The notes under the pieces: generated by a model
Told to the model about the DNA's origin: nothing
Seen by the model: only the letters and a program-made list of their open reading frames with translations
Databases searched by the model: none
Shown: positions 17,036-25,728 of the stretch, one piece after another
Layout of the letters: each line of letters begins with the position of its first letter
Numbering within the stretch: position 1 is the first letter of the stretch
Position numbers and translations under genes: made by a program
Assembly: GCA_011523545.1 (NCBI GenBank)
Contig: WTGN01000100.1
Span: 1-64,000, forward strand
Reading direction: 5' to 3'
DNA length: 64,000 nt
DNA from: Chloroflexota bacterium
GTDB lineage: Bacteria > Chloroflexota > Anaerolineae > Aggregatilineales > Phototrophicaceae

Positions 17036-17889
17036 TACAGAGACTATCGACAGGGAAACATTCTCTTGACCGCTACCTCATGTTGGGGCTGCTGTGCTTG
17101 TTCGCATTAGTCTGGGTTACCCCGCTGGCAATCGTGGCGCTGAGCAGTATGAAAAGCCCCAGGGAGCAATCGCAAAGCGCAATCCTGGCGCTCCCGGAGA
17201 ATGCCGCGATAATCCTCGACAACATTTCGTCCGCTTCCGAATTGTCAGGCATCGGCAACGGGATCGTAAGCAGTCTCATCTACGCATTCGTCGGTTCTGT
17301 GACCGCGGTTATCGTCGCGTCATCGGCGGCATATTCTATCGCCATGCTGAAAATCCGCTTCCCGTTCTTCTGGTTTCTGCTCATTTACAGCGGCACAATC
17401 TTCCCCTTTCAGATGTATTTGATGCCCTTGTTTCAGATGTACCAGACGGTCGGCCTTTACGATACGCGCGTGGGTATGCTGCTGTTCTACTCGGCCATCG
17501 CTGTGCCCTTCTGTATATTTGTTTTCCGCAACTACTTCATCGGACTGCAAGGGGAAGTGATTGAAGCGGCATCGTTAGATGGAGCGTCTTCCTTTCAAAC
17601 TTATTTGCGCATTGTGCTTCCAATGGCGAAGGCGCCCGCTCTTTTTCTCTTTGTGACGCAATTCAGTTGGATATGGAATGATTTTCTCTTCGGGCAGGTG
17701 CTTGCGAAGTCGGACGATGTGCGCCCGGTCATGACGTCGCTGGCAATGCTCTCCGGCACCTACGGCAAGGGCACCATCCCGCAACAGATGGCCGGCGCGC
17801 TGACCGCATCGATTCCGACGCTCATCTTGTTCTTCGCGCTGCAAAAGCATTTTATGCAAGGCATCATTCTGAACACAGCCGGCGAATGA
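17032..17889 (+). CDS. ABC transporter sugar permease, MalG type
   Basis: The start is the ATG at 17032, overlapping the previous stop as ATGA; the frame is open far upstream, but that part is shadow sequence inside the MalF-type gene. The protein has 285 residues and six membrane segments. Its EAA loop is EVIEAASLDGASSFQTYLRIVLPMAKAP, the CUT1 signature. It pairs with the MalF-type subunit and the binding protein at 14730. No ATPase follows: the next gene is the second hydroxylase. The sugar transported is unknown. Confidence 0.92.
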   Translation: MIQRLSTGKHSLDRYLMLGLLCLFALVWVTPLAIVALSSMKSPREQSQSAILALPENAAIILDNISSASELSGIGNGIVSSLIYAFVGSVTAVIVASSAAYSIAMLKIRFPFFWFLLIYSGTIFPFQMYLMPLFQMYQTVGLYDTRVGMLLFYSAIAVPFCIFVFRNYFIGLQGEVIEAASLDGASSFQTYLRIVLPMAKAPALFLFVTQFSWIWNDFLFGQVLAKSDDVRPVMTSLAMLSGTYGKGTIPQQMAGALTASIPTLILFFALQKHFMQGIILNTAGE

Positions 17890-17983
17890 ATGATCCATCG
17901 TTCTAGTCGGGCGAATTTGCACGGGGCAAAACCCCGCGATATGCTTGAAGCGTACGCATTCTTAGGATAAAGGCAGATTTACA

Positions 17984-18997
17984 ATGGCAGAAATAAGCGC
18001 AGAAAGAGACGGGCTGGCCGACGGCATGCCGCGGGACGAGCGCGGCTATTGGAAGCCTGATAAAGATTTTGGCGTACCCAACCCGGTATTCACCTGGCCG
18101 CCGAAGCCGCGGGCAATAGCCAAGTGGGTCAAGGAATATATCTGGCCCATCAATCTGATGTACATGATCGTGGCGACAGTGACCTGGCTGTTCCTGACGC
18201 CGGAGCTGGCGCGCATGAAGGAGTTCAGCGCCGGCTGGATTGCCGAGATATTCATCCGTAACCAGGTGATGCTGATCGCTTTAGCGACCGTTTTGCACGT
18301 TCGCCTGTGGTCGAACAAGGCGCAGGGTTACCAATACAAGTGGTCGCCTAATTGGATGGGCAAGAGCAAGAAGTTCCTATGGAATGACCAGGTGCGCGAC
18401 AACGTTTTCTGGAGCGTCGTCAGCGCTGGAACGATTTGGACCGGCTTTGAAGTGGTCATGCTCTGGGCATACGCCAACGGCATCATCCCCTTCGTGGACC
18501 CGCGCGCGCAGCCGGTCTGGTTCCTCGTGATTCTCGTGCTCGTGCCGCTCTGGCGGGATTTGCATTTCTACTGGGCGCACCGCTTGCTGCATGTGAAATT
18601 ATTCTACAAAATCGCGCATCACGTGCATCACCGAAACATCGACATCGGTCCCTGGTCCGGCTTGTCGATGCATCCGATCGAGCACCTGCTCTATTACACC
18701 TGCATGCTGATTCACTGGGTGGTGGCTTCGCATCCCATCCACATGATGATGAACGGCCAGCACGCCACCTTCGCCGCGATACTGGGGCATGGCGGCTTTG
18801 ATGACTTCGTGATCAAAGACGGTGTGAAGGTCCAGTCAGGCGCCTCGTATTACCACTCGCTGCATCATCGCTATTTCGAGTGCAATTACGGCGAGATGGG
18901 CATGCCCTTCGATCACTGGTTCGGCACCAGCCACGATGGCAGCCCGGAAGCGCGGGAGAAGATGCTGGCGCGGAAGCGGGCGATGCACGGGGGTTGA
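17984..18997 (+). CDS. sterol desaturase / fatty acid hydroxylase family protein (copy B)
   Basis: This 337-residue membrane protein is a full-length paralogue of the gene at 13341, and most residues are shared. All histidine clusters are kept: HRLLH, HHVHH, HPIEH and HSLHH, within an otherwise hydrophobic protein. It is expected to be a di-iron oxygenase on a lipid-like substrate. It lies 94 bases after the MalG-type gene and is followed by a clear terminator, so it ends the transcription unit. The pairing of two near-duplicate hydroxylases around a sugar importer is unusual; whether they use the same substrate is unknown. Confidence 0.88.
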   Translation: MAEISAERDGLADGMPRDERGYWKPDKDFGVPNPVFTWPPKPRAIAKWVKEYIWPINLMYMIVATVTWLFLTPELARMKEFSAGWIAEIFIRNQVMLIALATVLHVRLWSNKAQGYQYKWSPNWMGKSKKFLWNDQVRDNVFWSVVSAGTIWTGFEVVMLWAYANGIIPFVDPRAQPVWFLVILVLVPLWRDLHFYWAHRLLHVKLFYKIAHHVHHRNIDIGPWSGLSMHPIEHLLYYTCMLIHWVVASHPIHMMMNGQHATFAAILGHGGFDDFVIKDGVKVQSGASYYHSLHHRYFECNYGEMGMPFDHWFGTSHDGSPEAREKMLARKRAMHGG

Positions 18998-19030
18998 AGC
19001 TAGCACCAAAGACAGCCCCCAAAAACAGGG

Positions 19031-19055
19031 ACACGCCCACATCATGCGGGCGTGT
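19031..19055 (+). terminator. rho-independent-type terminator
   Basis: ACACGCCC (19031-19038) pairs with GGGCGTGT (19048-19055), followed by TCTCGTTTTC. It lies 33 bases after the second hydroxylase stop codon. Confidence 0.6.
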
Positions 19056-19109
19056 TCTCGTTTTCTGGGTAGTTGCGCCGATTCCGGTGAGGCGTGTTTT
19101 CGACCAGGT

Positions 19110-19331
19110 TTATTCTTCGCTAGCGGGATAGAGTACGGGCAAGAGTCTGTCCTCAAGGCGTTGGATGTCAGCCTTTAATTCAAGCCTTACTGCTTCGATG
19201 CGCTGGTCCAAGCGGTACTCAAGATCTCTGCTGGTCAATACGATTGTTAACATCAGCACGACAGCGGTTAGCAGCATGACGATAGTCTCTAGCGACAGCG
19301 ATATGGACCGTCCTCTGACAGCGCTGTCCAT
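19110..19331 (-). CDS. small membrane protein with coiled-coil tail
   Basis: The 73-residue product has one transmembrane helix (about residues 15-34, VMLLTAVVLMLTIVL) followed by a charged heptad-like helix (SRDLEYRLDQRIEAVRLELK). AAGGA lies eight bases before the ATG, supporting real translation. It has no recognisable family. A second small helix-plus-coiled-coil protein of similar style is encoded at 23632. It may be a membrane anchor or oligomerisation protein, but no function can be assigned. Confidence 0.5.
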   Translation of the reverse strand: MDSAVRGRSISLSLETIVMLLTAVVLMLTIVLTSRDLEYRLDQRIEAVRLELKADIQRLEDRLLPVLYPASEE

Positions 19332-19574
19332 CCAGTTGTCCTTTTACTTCACTTTACCTTGATCTTATTCTCCGCGCAGCGAGTCAAGTTGTCAAGTTTC
19401 GCTTCTCCCAAACCCTTGTGGAATCGCCCGGCGCAAAACTTAACACTCAAGTACAACAAGCCTGCATGACGCAGGCCTGTAGTGTTCATCATTGTCAGTT
19501 CTCCCAATAAGCACGTGAGAGATAGCGCGGCTGGTCTACTTCTCCGGGCTTCGCGCCAGCCTAATGCGTCACGT

Positions 19575-21347
19575 TTATGAGCGGGGCCAGTCGCAGCCGC
19601 CTTCGCCCTCGGAAAGCCAGGCCGCGCTCCAGCCTTCCTGCTCCAGATACATCACGTTGAACCAAGACTCAGTGCGCGCAAGCGCCGGCAGCGCGGTCCC
19701 AATGGGAATGACATCGAGGACCTCGCCCCAGGGCGCGGCGCGCAGGTGGATATCCGTAACTGACGTCACTTGGCAATTGTCCAATACAAGCGCGAGTGAG
19801 ACCGAATCGCCGGCGCCCGGTCGATCCGCGCGGTCGTCACGTCGTGGATCAGGCGGCAGCGCTTGCGCCGGCGCGCGTTCGGGGGCTGTGCCATCCATCA
19901 GCGTAATGAAGTAGTCATAGGCATGGTCGCCAAAGGCATGACAGATCGCCGCGCTGGCATCAACGGCGGCTTGAAAATGAGTCCCAGCCAGAACGCGGCT
20001 GCGTCCGCACTCCTCTTCAAACGCCGTCCAGGTGGCGAAATGCAGTGTCAGATCTTCAGCCGGCGTAATGCCTGGCTCAATACGAGACGAGCCGGCCGCG
20101 TAGGTGACCGACAAGCCCAGTTCGTCCGTGCCGAAATAGCGCCGGGCCGCCTGCGCGTGGGCTTGGCAGGCGCACATCGAGGCGGAGGGATACTCCGGAT
20201 GATCGGCCACGTTGATATAGCTCTGCCATTGATTGGCGGGGATTTCTCTTGTCCCCATGCCGGGTCCAGCCCAAGCCTTCACCAGCTCGTCGCCGTAGAC
20301 ATGGGCGATGGCGCTGAAGGGACGCACTGCGTCATAGCGCGTCTTTTCTTGCCAGGTGACGATCATGGCGTCGAAGACAGCCGCCTGAGTCAGCAAATCC
20401 AGGTGGACAAATTCAATCGGCGAAAGGCGATGCTGCACCACAGCCTGAATCACCGACCAGCCAATCGACACGATCTTGTTGTCGAAGAACTCGGCGATCA
20501 TCTTGTCTTCGTCAGATAGATTCGCCGAAACCGCCAGCACCTGATCCACCTGCGCTTTATACGCATCCCAGTTTTCCGGATTGCTCGCGGCGGGCGCGGG
20601 AATGCGGTAATCGCGCGGGTTGAAGTCGGCGAAGGGTTCTGTGTTCGCCATCTGCGGCGTGACATATTGCTGGACAGCATGTATACCCATGCCTTGTCGC
20701 CTGATCGCCGGCTGCCAGCGCGAGGCGTCGAGCAATTCATAGGCCGTGTTCACTGGCGCGTAGTCAGTGCTGTTCGCATAGTTTCCGACTTGATTCATGC
20801 CATCGCGCAGGCGAGCGGCAACCGCGCCTTTACCGGCCGCCGCGCCAATGCCGGCCGGTGTGCTTAAGTCCATACCATCGGCGGGATCAAGCCCGAAGTC
20901 GGTCAACATAGAGCGCCAAACGCTTTCGCGCTGCGGCAACAAGCCCCTAGCCACATGATAGGAAGCGTAAAGCGACGCGATATTCATATTCCGCAGCGTC
21001 CATTCTTCTTGCGGCCTGCGCTCAATGCGCGTGTAGACGCCGACGGCTGTGGGGTGATAGGGCGCCAAGGCATCGAACAAGCCCGTAGCCAACACTGTGC
21101 CCACGCGAAATATCAGCGTGACATCGCCAAATGTCGGCGACACGTCCTGCGCCGCAACGGGCAAGAATCTTGGAATTACCACCTGCGCCAAAGGAGACCC
21201 CGTATCAAGCTCAAAGGGCGGCAGCGGCGGTAATGGCGGTGGCGGGAACCCCGGCGGGAACTGCGCCTGGCTTACGCCACCGAGCAGAAGCGACGTAAGC
21301 AGAATCACAAATAGAATCGGACGATGCGCGCGATACAAGAATTTCAT
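19575..21347 (-). CDS. secreted vanadium-haloperoxidase-like protein with C-terminal SH3-like domain
   Basis: The 590-residue protein has a signal peptide (about 1-28) and then a Pro-rich linker. The large helical domain carries the vanadate pocket of the PAP2/haloperoxidase superfamily: Lys335 and Arg342 (KTRYDAVRP), Ser388 (HPEYPSAS), Arg451 and His457 (RVLAGTH). The Lys-to-Arg and Arg-to-His spacings match fungal chloroperoxidase exactly. However, the SGH motif with the acid-base His reads SAS here (Ala389, Ser390). Residues from about 525 to 588 (VTDIHLRAAPWGEVLDVIPIG onward) look like a bacterial SH3 domain. It is a single-gene unit. It could be a phosphatase-like or atypical haloperoxidase, and activity is uncertain. 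Confidence 0.8.
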   Translation of the reverse strand: MKFLYRAHRPILFVILLTSLLLGGVSQAQFPPGFPPPPLPPLPPFELDTGSPLAQVVIPRFLPVAAQDVSPTFGDVTLIFRVGTVLATGLFDALAPYHPTAVGVYTRIERRPQEEWTLRNMNIASLYASYHVARGLLPQRESVWRSMLTDFGLDPADGMDLSTPAGIGAAAGKGAVAARLRDGMNQVGNYANSTDYAPVNTAYELLDASRWQPAIRRQGMGIHAVQQYVTPQMANTEPFADFNPRDYRIPAPAASNPENWDAYKAQVDQVLAVSANLSDEDKMIAEFFDNKIVSIGWSVIQAVVQHRLSPIEFVHLDLLTQAAVFDAMIVTWQEKTRYDAVRPFSAIAHVYGDELVKAWAGPGMGTREIPANQWQSYINVADHPEYPSASMCACQAHAQAARRYFGTDELGLSVTYAAGSSRIEPGITPAEDLTLHFATWTAFEEECGRSRVLAGTHFQAAVDASAAICHAFGDHAYDYFITLMDGTAPERAPAQALPPDPRRDDRADRPGAGDSVSLALVLDNCQVTSVTDIHLRAAPWGEVLDVIPIGTALPALARTESWFNVMYLEQEGWSAAWLSEGEGGCDWPRS

Positions 21348-21644
21348 TCGTAACCTCCACGTTAATGAACCGCGATCATGTTAATCAGGCGCTTCGCCCT
21401 TCGCCACACCGTCGGAACTTCTGGCGCGCTCTCACAAATACTCGGTCATTTCTTTGTCCTAGTCAGCCCGTCCGCGAGCAACCCCGGTCCTATTTGCGAA
21501 CGTAACGCAATTGATGCGGAATTTATTCAGGTTGTTCCGTTTTGACGCGCAAGCCAATCGCTATGCGCAAGCTGTGGTGAGGGCAGTCGAAGGTGGCTAG
21601 ACGGGCGCCAGAGAAGTCTGACCCGGAGAGAGACGCAGCGCGGG

Positions 21645-22235
21645 TTAGCGAGGCTGCTGGCGCGTCTGCCCCCAGTCCTCGCGCAGGACTATCGCACGAC
21701 GCTCGAGCGCCTCAAGGACGAGAACATCGTGAATGTCCGCCACCTCTTCCGGCGTATAGTCATCAACGTGGTCCAAGTACCAGGTAACCAAGTTGAATGT
21801 AGTCAGAAGAATGTGATCAATCGATAATTCCAGCGGCACGCTTGTCGCGCGCTGCTGGGCATAGTAGTCGTGCACGGTCTTTGCCGCTGCGGTCCGGATG
21901 ACCTGGCGGGCCGGATGCGCCCCAGGCAAGTTCACATAAACGCGCAACAGATCTCGATGATCCCGAATGAAGGCGTAAGAGGCTCGCACTGCGCCTTCGG
22001 GCGTCTCTGCCTCAAGCGCCAGCGCTTTGAGTCTTTCAAACGCAGTCTTCAGGATATGTATCAACAGGTCGTCCAGGCTAAGGAAGTGACGGTAAAAGGT
22101 GCGATTGCCGACGCCCGCGTGATCGGTCACGATCTTGATTGTGAGATTTTCGTAGCCCTGCTCCAAGGCTAGCGTGATTAGCGAATCAGTGAGCGCTTGG
22201 CGCGTGCGGACGATGCGAGGATCCAGCTTCTTCAT
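21645..22235 (-). CDS. TetR-family transcriptional regulator
   Basis: The ATG at 22235 (MKKLDPRIVRTRQAL) is the likely start, with AGGAGG 12 bases upstream, giving 196 residues. The N-terminal helix-turn-helix is clear: TRQALTDSLITLALEQGYENLTIKIVTDHAGVGNRTFYRHF, with the FYRHF signature near residue 47. The remainder is a ligand-binding helical domain of the kind seen in TetR C-terminal domains. It is transcribed away from the haloperoxidase-like gene's upstream region and could regulate that gene or the importer next door; the target is not shown by the sequence. Confidence 0.9.
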   Translation of the reverse strand: MKKLDPRIVRTRQALTDSLITLALEQGYENLTIKIVTDHAGVGNRTFYRHFLSLDDLLIHILKTAFERLKALALEAETPEGAVRASYAFIRDHRDLLRVYVNLPGAHPARQVIRTAAAKTVHDYYAQQRATSVPLELSIDHILLTTFNLVTWYLDHVDDYTPEEVADIHDVLVLEALERRAIVLREDWGQTRQQPR

Positions 22236-22348
22236 AATGCAGAAACGCCTCCTAAGGAATTCAACGCGCGCTAGTTTATCGTATATTGAAATTATCGCAA
22301 ACTTGTCCAAAACGAAACACGCCCACCAAAGGTGAGCGTGAATTGAAG

Positions 22349-22373
22349 CCCCTCTTTCATAAAGAGAGAGGGG
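22349..22373 (-). terminator. stem-loop after the NMT1-type binding-protein gene
   Basis: CCCCTCT (22349-22355) pairs with AGAGGGG (22367-22373), just beyond the minus-strand operon's last stop codon (22395). A weaker CACGCCCACC/GGTGAGCGTG pairing lies further on. It probably ends the importer operon. Confidence 0.5.
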
Positions 22374-22394
22374 TTTGGGCTGGGGGTTAAGAAA

Positions 22395-23486
22395 CTACTC
22401 GCCGCCGGGGCGCAGCATGACCTCGACCGGCGCCCACATGTCTCCGACTACATCGACATCGTCCATCGCCAGCGAATCCAGCGCCGCCTGCGCCAGGTCA
22501 ATGCGGTAAGCATCCATGCCCGGCTCCTCGCTGATGACCAAGCCCTCAATCGAAACAGCGACAGTCTGCGCCCAGAGGTCCTCGTCCATGACGCCGATGC
22601 CAGCCGGCGAGGGCCAGATCAACTTGCTGATCTCGTTGAGCTGCCAGGTCTGATGGCTTTCGCCGAGGGTTGAGCCATTGTCCAGCACGATCTCGACGCA
22701 TTCGTCGGGGTTATCGCGGCAGTGGATCCAACCGCGGAAGCTCGCTTTCAAGAAGGCGACGGCGATATCTTCATTGCCCTCTTCCGCCAGCCAGTCGGCG
22801 TTGACAAAGACATGATCCTGCAGCATGGCGGTGCCGACGTCATTAAAGTCGATGACGTTCAGGTCTTCCGGCTGATAAAGCTCGCCGGTATCGGGATTGA
22901 CCGCCTCAAGGACCTGAGCGTATTCGTTGTAGGTCATGGCCTGGGCTGCGTCCAACTCGCCATTCAGCAGCAGGGACATATCGAAGGGCTGCTGGATGAC
23001 GGTGACGTCATCGGCGTTGCCCGGGTCGATATCGACGGCGCGCATGGCGGCGAAGAGCTCATGCTCGTTGCCGAAGCCCCAGGTGCCGATGCGCATGCCG
23101 GCGAAGTCCTCGACCGATTCGATGCCGGTGTCGACGAAAGAGACTTCGAGCGTGCCGCTGCGCTGGAAGACCTGGGCGATATTTACCAGGTTGACACCCT
23201 GTTCGTTGGATTCCAGCACCTTCGGCACCCAGGCGAGGCCGAATTCTGCGCCGCCTGAGGCGACCACCTGCTGCGGCACAATCTCCACAGCGCCTTCCAG
23301 GATAGTGACATCAAGCCCCTCATCTTCATAAAAGCCGAGATCAACGGCGGCGAAATAGCCGGCGAATTGCGATTGCGCCACCCACTGCAACTGCAGCTTG
23401 ATCGGTATCAAGTGACCATCGGCAGTCGTGAGCGCAGCGCCCGAAAGCAGGACAAGAACAAGAAGCAATCCAAGTACCTTAGTCAT
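22395..23486 (-). CDS. ABC transporter substrate-binding protein, NMT1/THI5-like (TauA/SsuA type)
   Basis: The ATG at 23486, with GGAGGG eight bases upstream, is preferred over the upstream start. The 363-residue product has a signal peptide (about 1-22). The first motif is IKLQLQWVAQSQFAGYFAAVDLGFYEDEGLDVTI, the hallmark of the NMT1/THI5 family that binds pyrimidines, taurine or aliphatic sulfonates. It shows no catalytic cysteines, so it is a binding protein rather than a pyrimidine synthase. It is the last gene of a minus-strand importer cluster (permease, ATPase, permease). The nearby dihydropyrimidinase and ureidopropionase genes suggest a pyrimidine-like or hydantoin ligand; this is inferred. 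Confidence 0.88.
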   Translation of the reverse strand: MTKVLGLLLVLVLLSGAALTTADGHLIPIKLQLQWVAQSQFAGYFAAVDLGFYEDEGLDVTILEGAVEIVPQQVVASGGAEFGLAWVPKVLESNEQGVNLVNIAQVFQRSGTLEVSFVDTGIESVEDFAGMRIGTWGFGNEHELFAAMRAVDIDPGNADDVTVIQQPFDMSLLLNGELDAAQAMTYNEYAQVLEAVNPDTGELYQPEDLNVIDFNDVGTAMLQDHVFVNADWLAEEGNEDIAVAFLKASFRGWIHCRDNPDECVEIVLDNGSTLGESHQTWQLNEISKLIWPSPAGIGVMDEDLWAQTVAVSIEGLVISEEPGMDAYRIDLAQAALDSLAMDDVDVVGDMWAPVEVMLRPGGE

Positions 23487-23572
23487 GACGGTAACCCTCC
23501 ATGTCATCAACTCAATAAAGTAAGACCGCGTCAACTTGAATTATAGCCCATCCGAAACCGGAACCAAATTAT

Positions 23573-23600
23573 TGGAGAATTGGCTGCTTTCTGTTACAAT
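23573..23600 (+). promoter_or_regulatory. candidate promoter for small membrane protein
   Basis: TTGGAG (23573-23578), a 16-base gap and TACAAT (23595-23600) lie 32 bases before the ATG at 23632, in the opposite direction to the importer operon. Confidence 0.3.
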
Positions 23601-23631
23601 CATGTTGTCATTGGTTAAGAAATTTAAGTCG

Positions 23632-23910
23632 ATGCGCATGGAAGCGGTGAATGCTGACGATAAAGGTCTGGCGGCGGAACATACTAGACCAGCAAACGAG
23701 CGCATTGCCACGCTGGAAGAGCGCTCCCAACATGCCGCGACAAAGGCGGAGTTGCATCGCGCGATTCTCTGGTTGTACATCGCTTTGATTACGACGATGA
23801 CTGGCTTGTTGGGCGCTCTCACGCTGCATCTGCACAACACGCTGCTCAACGAGATTTCGGAAATCCGACTCCTGTTGATTGACGTAATTCAACAACTGCC
23901 CGCTGGCTGA
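23632..23910 (+). CDS. small membrane protein, coiled coil plus one helix
   Basis: A frame is open from 23536, but the promoter-like element argues for the ATG at 23632 (MRMEAVNADD), giving 92 residues. It has a charged helix (ERIATLEERSQHAATKAELHR), then one transmembrane helix (AILWLYIALITTMTGLLGALTL) and a short helical tail. It lies between importer genes but on the opposite strand, so it interrupts that operon. No family is recognised and no strong ribosome binding site is seen. Confidence 0.4.
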   Translation: MRMEAVNADDKGLAAEHTRPANERIATLEERSQHAATKAELHRAILWLYIALITTMTGLLGALTLHLHNTLLNEISEIRLLLIDVIQQLPAG

Positions 23911-23931
23911 TCGAACCCGCTTCGCGCATTT

Positions 23932-24780
23932 TCAACTCGCCTCCCGAAACGAAACATGCCAGGGCATCAGCCGCCTCTCCGCAAGCAATACCACCAGATA
24001 AAAGGATATGCCGATGATTGACGCCATCAGAATGGCGGTCCAGGCTTTGGCGAAATCGAAGGCTGAAGCCTCCTGCGTGATGTAAACGCCGAGAGTCGCC
24101 CGCGGACCGCCGAAGAACTCGGCAACCACAGCGCCGACCAAACTCAGGGCGCTGGCGACGCGCAGGGCGCTGAATATATAGGGCAGGGCGTTTTTCAGCC
24201 GCAGCTTGAACATGATATGCGCCGGCCTGGCGGCATAAGAATGCATCAGCTCCAACTGGTTCGGGTCCACCAATGTCAAGCCGCGCACCGTATTGATCAT
24301 CGTCGGGAAGAAGACGATGATCGCAACGATCGCCATCTTCGACGCCGGGTTCGTTATGCCGAACCAATTGTTCATGATGGGGGCGAAGGCGATGATCGGC
24401 ACGGAATTGGCGGCGATGGCGAAGGGCATGGTCGCTTCGCTGACGATGGTCCAGCGCGATGTGATCAGCGCCACCAGGATGCCGCCGCCGCAGCCGATGA
24501 CGAAGCCGCCAAACGCCTCCCAGAAAGTAGCGCCGCCCGCGTCAAACAGAATGGACCGCTCGTCCGGCCGCAGCCACAAATCGACTTGCAGCATGAATTC
24601 GGCGAAGATAGCCGATGGCCTTGGCAAGAGGAATTGCTGAATGTTGAAAATGAGGACAATAATCTCCCATAGGGCGATCACAGCGATCGCTATCGCGATG
24701 GTCGGGAAGTAATAGAGCAGCCGCCGGCGTAAGCCAACTGAAAGCGCCCTGGCCCTTCGCGCTTTTGCTTGCGCCATCAT
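23932..24780 (-). CDS. ABC transporter permease, NitT/TauT type
   Basis: This 282-residue permease has six membrane segments and the SsuC/TauC-type features SVPIIAFAPIMNNWFGIT and LMHSYAARPAHIMFKLRLKNALPYIFSALRVAS, the latter being the EAA coupling loop. Its ATG overlaps the stop of the upstream ATPase gene by four bases, so the two are translationally coupled. It is probably one channel half, with either itself or the large fused permease at 25729 as partner. The binding protein follows after a 445-base interval that contains an opposing small gene. Confidence 0.9.
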   Translation of the reverse strand: MMAQAKARRARALSVGLRRRLLYYFPTIAIAIAVIALWEIIVLIFNIQQFLLPRPSAIFAEFMLQVDLWLRPDERSILFDAGGATFWEAFGGFVIGCGGGILVALITSRWTIVSEATMPFAIAANSVPIIAFAPIMNNWFGITNPASKMAIVAIIVFFPTMINTVRGLTLVDPNQLELMHSYAARPAHIMFKLRLKNALPYIFSALRVASALSLVGAVVAEFFGGPRATLGVYITQEASAFDFAKAWTAILMASIIGISFYLVVLLAERRLMPWHVSFREAS

Positions 24781-25595
24781 TCCACCTCGTCCGCCTGCGC
24801 CGTGTCCATGCTGACTGCATCGCGCAGCAGGTCGCGCACTTTGGCGACCAACTCATGATAGGCGGGGTCACTGCGGGTATTGAAATCGCGCGGGTAAGGC
24901 AAGGTATTGTCGACGATTTCGGTGATGCGGCCCGGACGCGGCGACATGACCACGATGCGCTTCGACAAGAAGACCGCTTCGGAGATGCTGTGCGTCACAA
25001 AGATGATCGTCTTGCCGGTTTGCCCCCAGATCTTGAGCAACTCAAGATTCATCCGCTCGCGCGTGAATTCGTCCAGCGCGCCGAAGGGCTCGTCCATCAG
25101 CAGGACCGACGGGTCAAAGACGAGCGCCCGCGCGATCGACACGCGCTGCTGCATGCCGCCGGACAGTTGCCAGGGATAGTGCTCCGCGAAGTCCGCCAGC
25201 TCGACCATCCGCAGCTTGTCTTGCGCCAGAGCGCGCCTTTCCGCTTTTGAGTAGCCCATCACTTCAAGCGGCAGCTCCACATTTTTGATGACGCTGCGCC
25301 ACTCGTAGAGCGTGGCCGCCTGGAAGACCATGCCATATTGGCGCTGCTGCCGCGCCTCATGCGGCGTCATGCCATTCACAATCAGCTGGCCGGAGGAAGG
25401 CGCAAGCAGATCGCCAATCAAGCGCATCAAGGTGGATTTGCCACAGCCGGAGGGCCCAATCAGCGAGATGAATTCGCCCGCCTCAACTTCAAGGTGAACA
25501 TCCTTCAGGGCGACCACCTCCGCGTCCGAGCCCGGATTGAAGATTTTGTTGACGCCAGTCGCCGCGATGGCGATGTCATTCCGCGCTTCAGTCAT
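24777..25595 (-). CDS. ABC transporter ATPase, NitT/TauT type
   Basis: From the ATG at 25595 the protein has 272 residues (a TTG at 25607 is an alternative). The ATPase motifs are complete: Walker A GPSGCGKST (47-55), Q-loop Gln92, signature LSGGMQQ (144-150), Walker B VLLMDEP (164-170) and the switch histidine in IIFVTHSISEAV. It is closest in style to SsuB/TauB and NitT-type ATPases. It would power import through the flanking permeases at 23932 and 25729. The 134-base gap to the fused permease upstream contains a dispersed GC-rich repeat. Confidence 0.93.
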   Translation of the reverse strand: MTEARNDIAIAATGVNKIFNPGSDAEVVALKDVHLEVEAGEFISLIGPSGCGKSTLMRLIGDLLAPSSGQLIVNGMTPHEARQQRQYGMVFQAATLYEWRSVIKNVELPLEVMGYSKAERRALAQDKLRMVELADFAEHYPWQLSGGMQQRVSIARALVFDPSVLLMDEPFGALDEFTRERMNLELLKIWGQTGKTIIFVTHSISEAVFLSKRIVVMSPRPGRITEIVDNTLPYPRDFNTRSDPAYHELVAKVRDLLRDAVSMDTAQADEVE

Positions 25596-25606
25596 GCTTC
25601 TTGCCA

Positions 25607-25648
25607 ACCCCTCCCCCGGCCCCTCCCCGAAGCATCAAGGAGGGGTTT
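25607..25648. repeat. GGGGAGGGG-family hairpin repeat
   Basis: A C-rich run (CCCCTCCCC, twice) then GAAGCATCA and AGGAGGGG can form a hairpin with loop GAAGCATCA. The same loop and arms occur at 45.2, 48.5 and 61.9 kb, and in reverse near 14.5 kb. Confidence 0.65.
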
Positions 25649-25728
25649 CTCGTCAACATTGATTCCAAAGATACGCGGCATCGAAAGTCTGAGCTGCTCG
25701 ACCATGTTCGCTTATCGCATTCCTCCAC

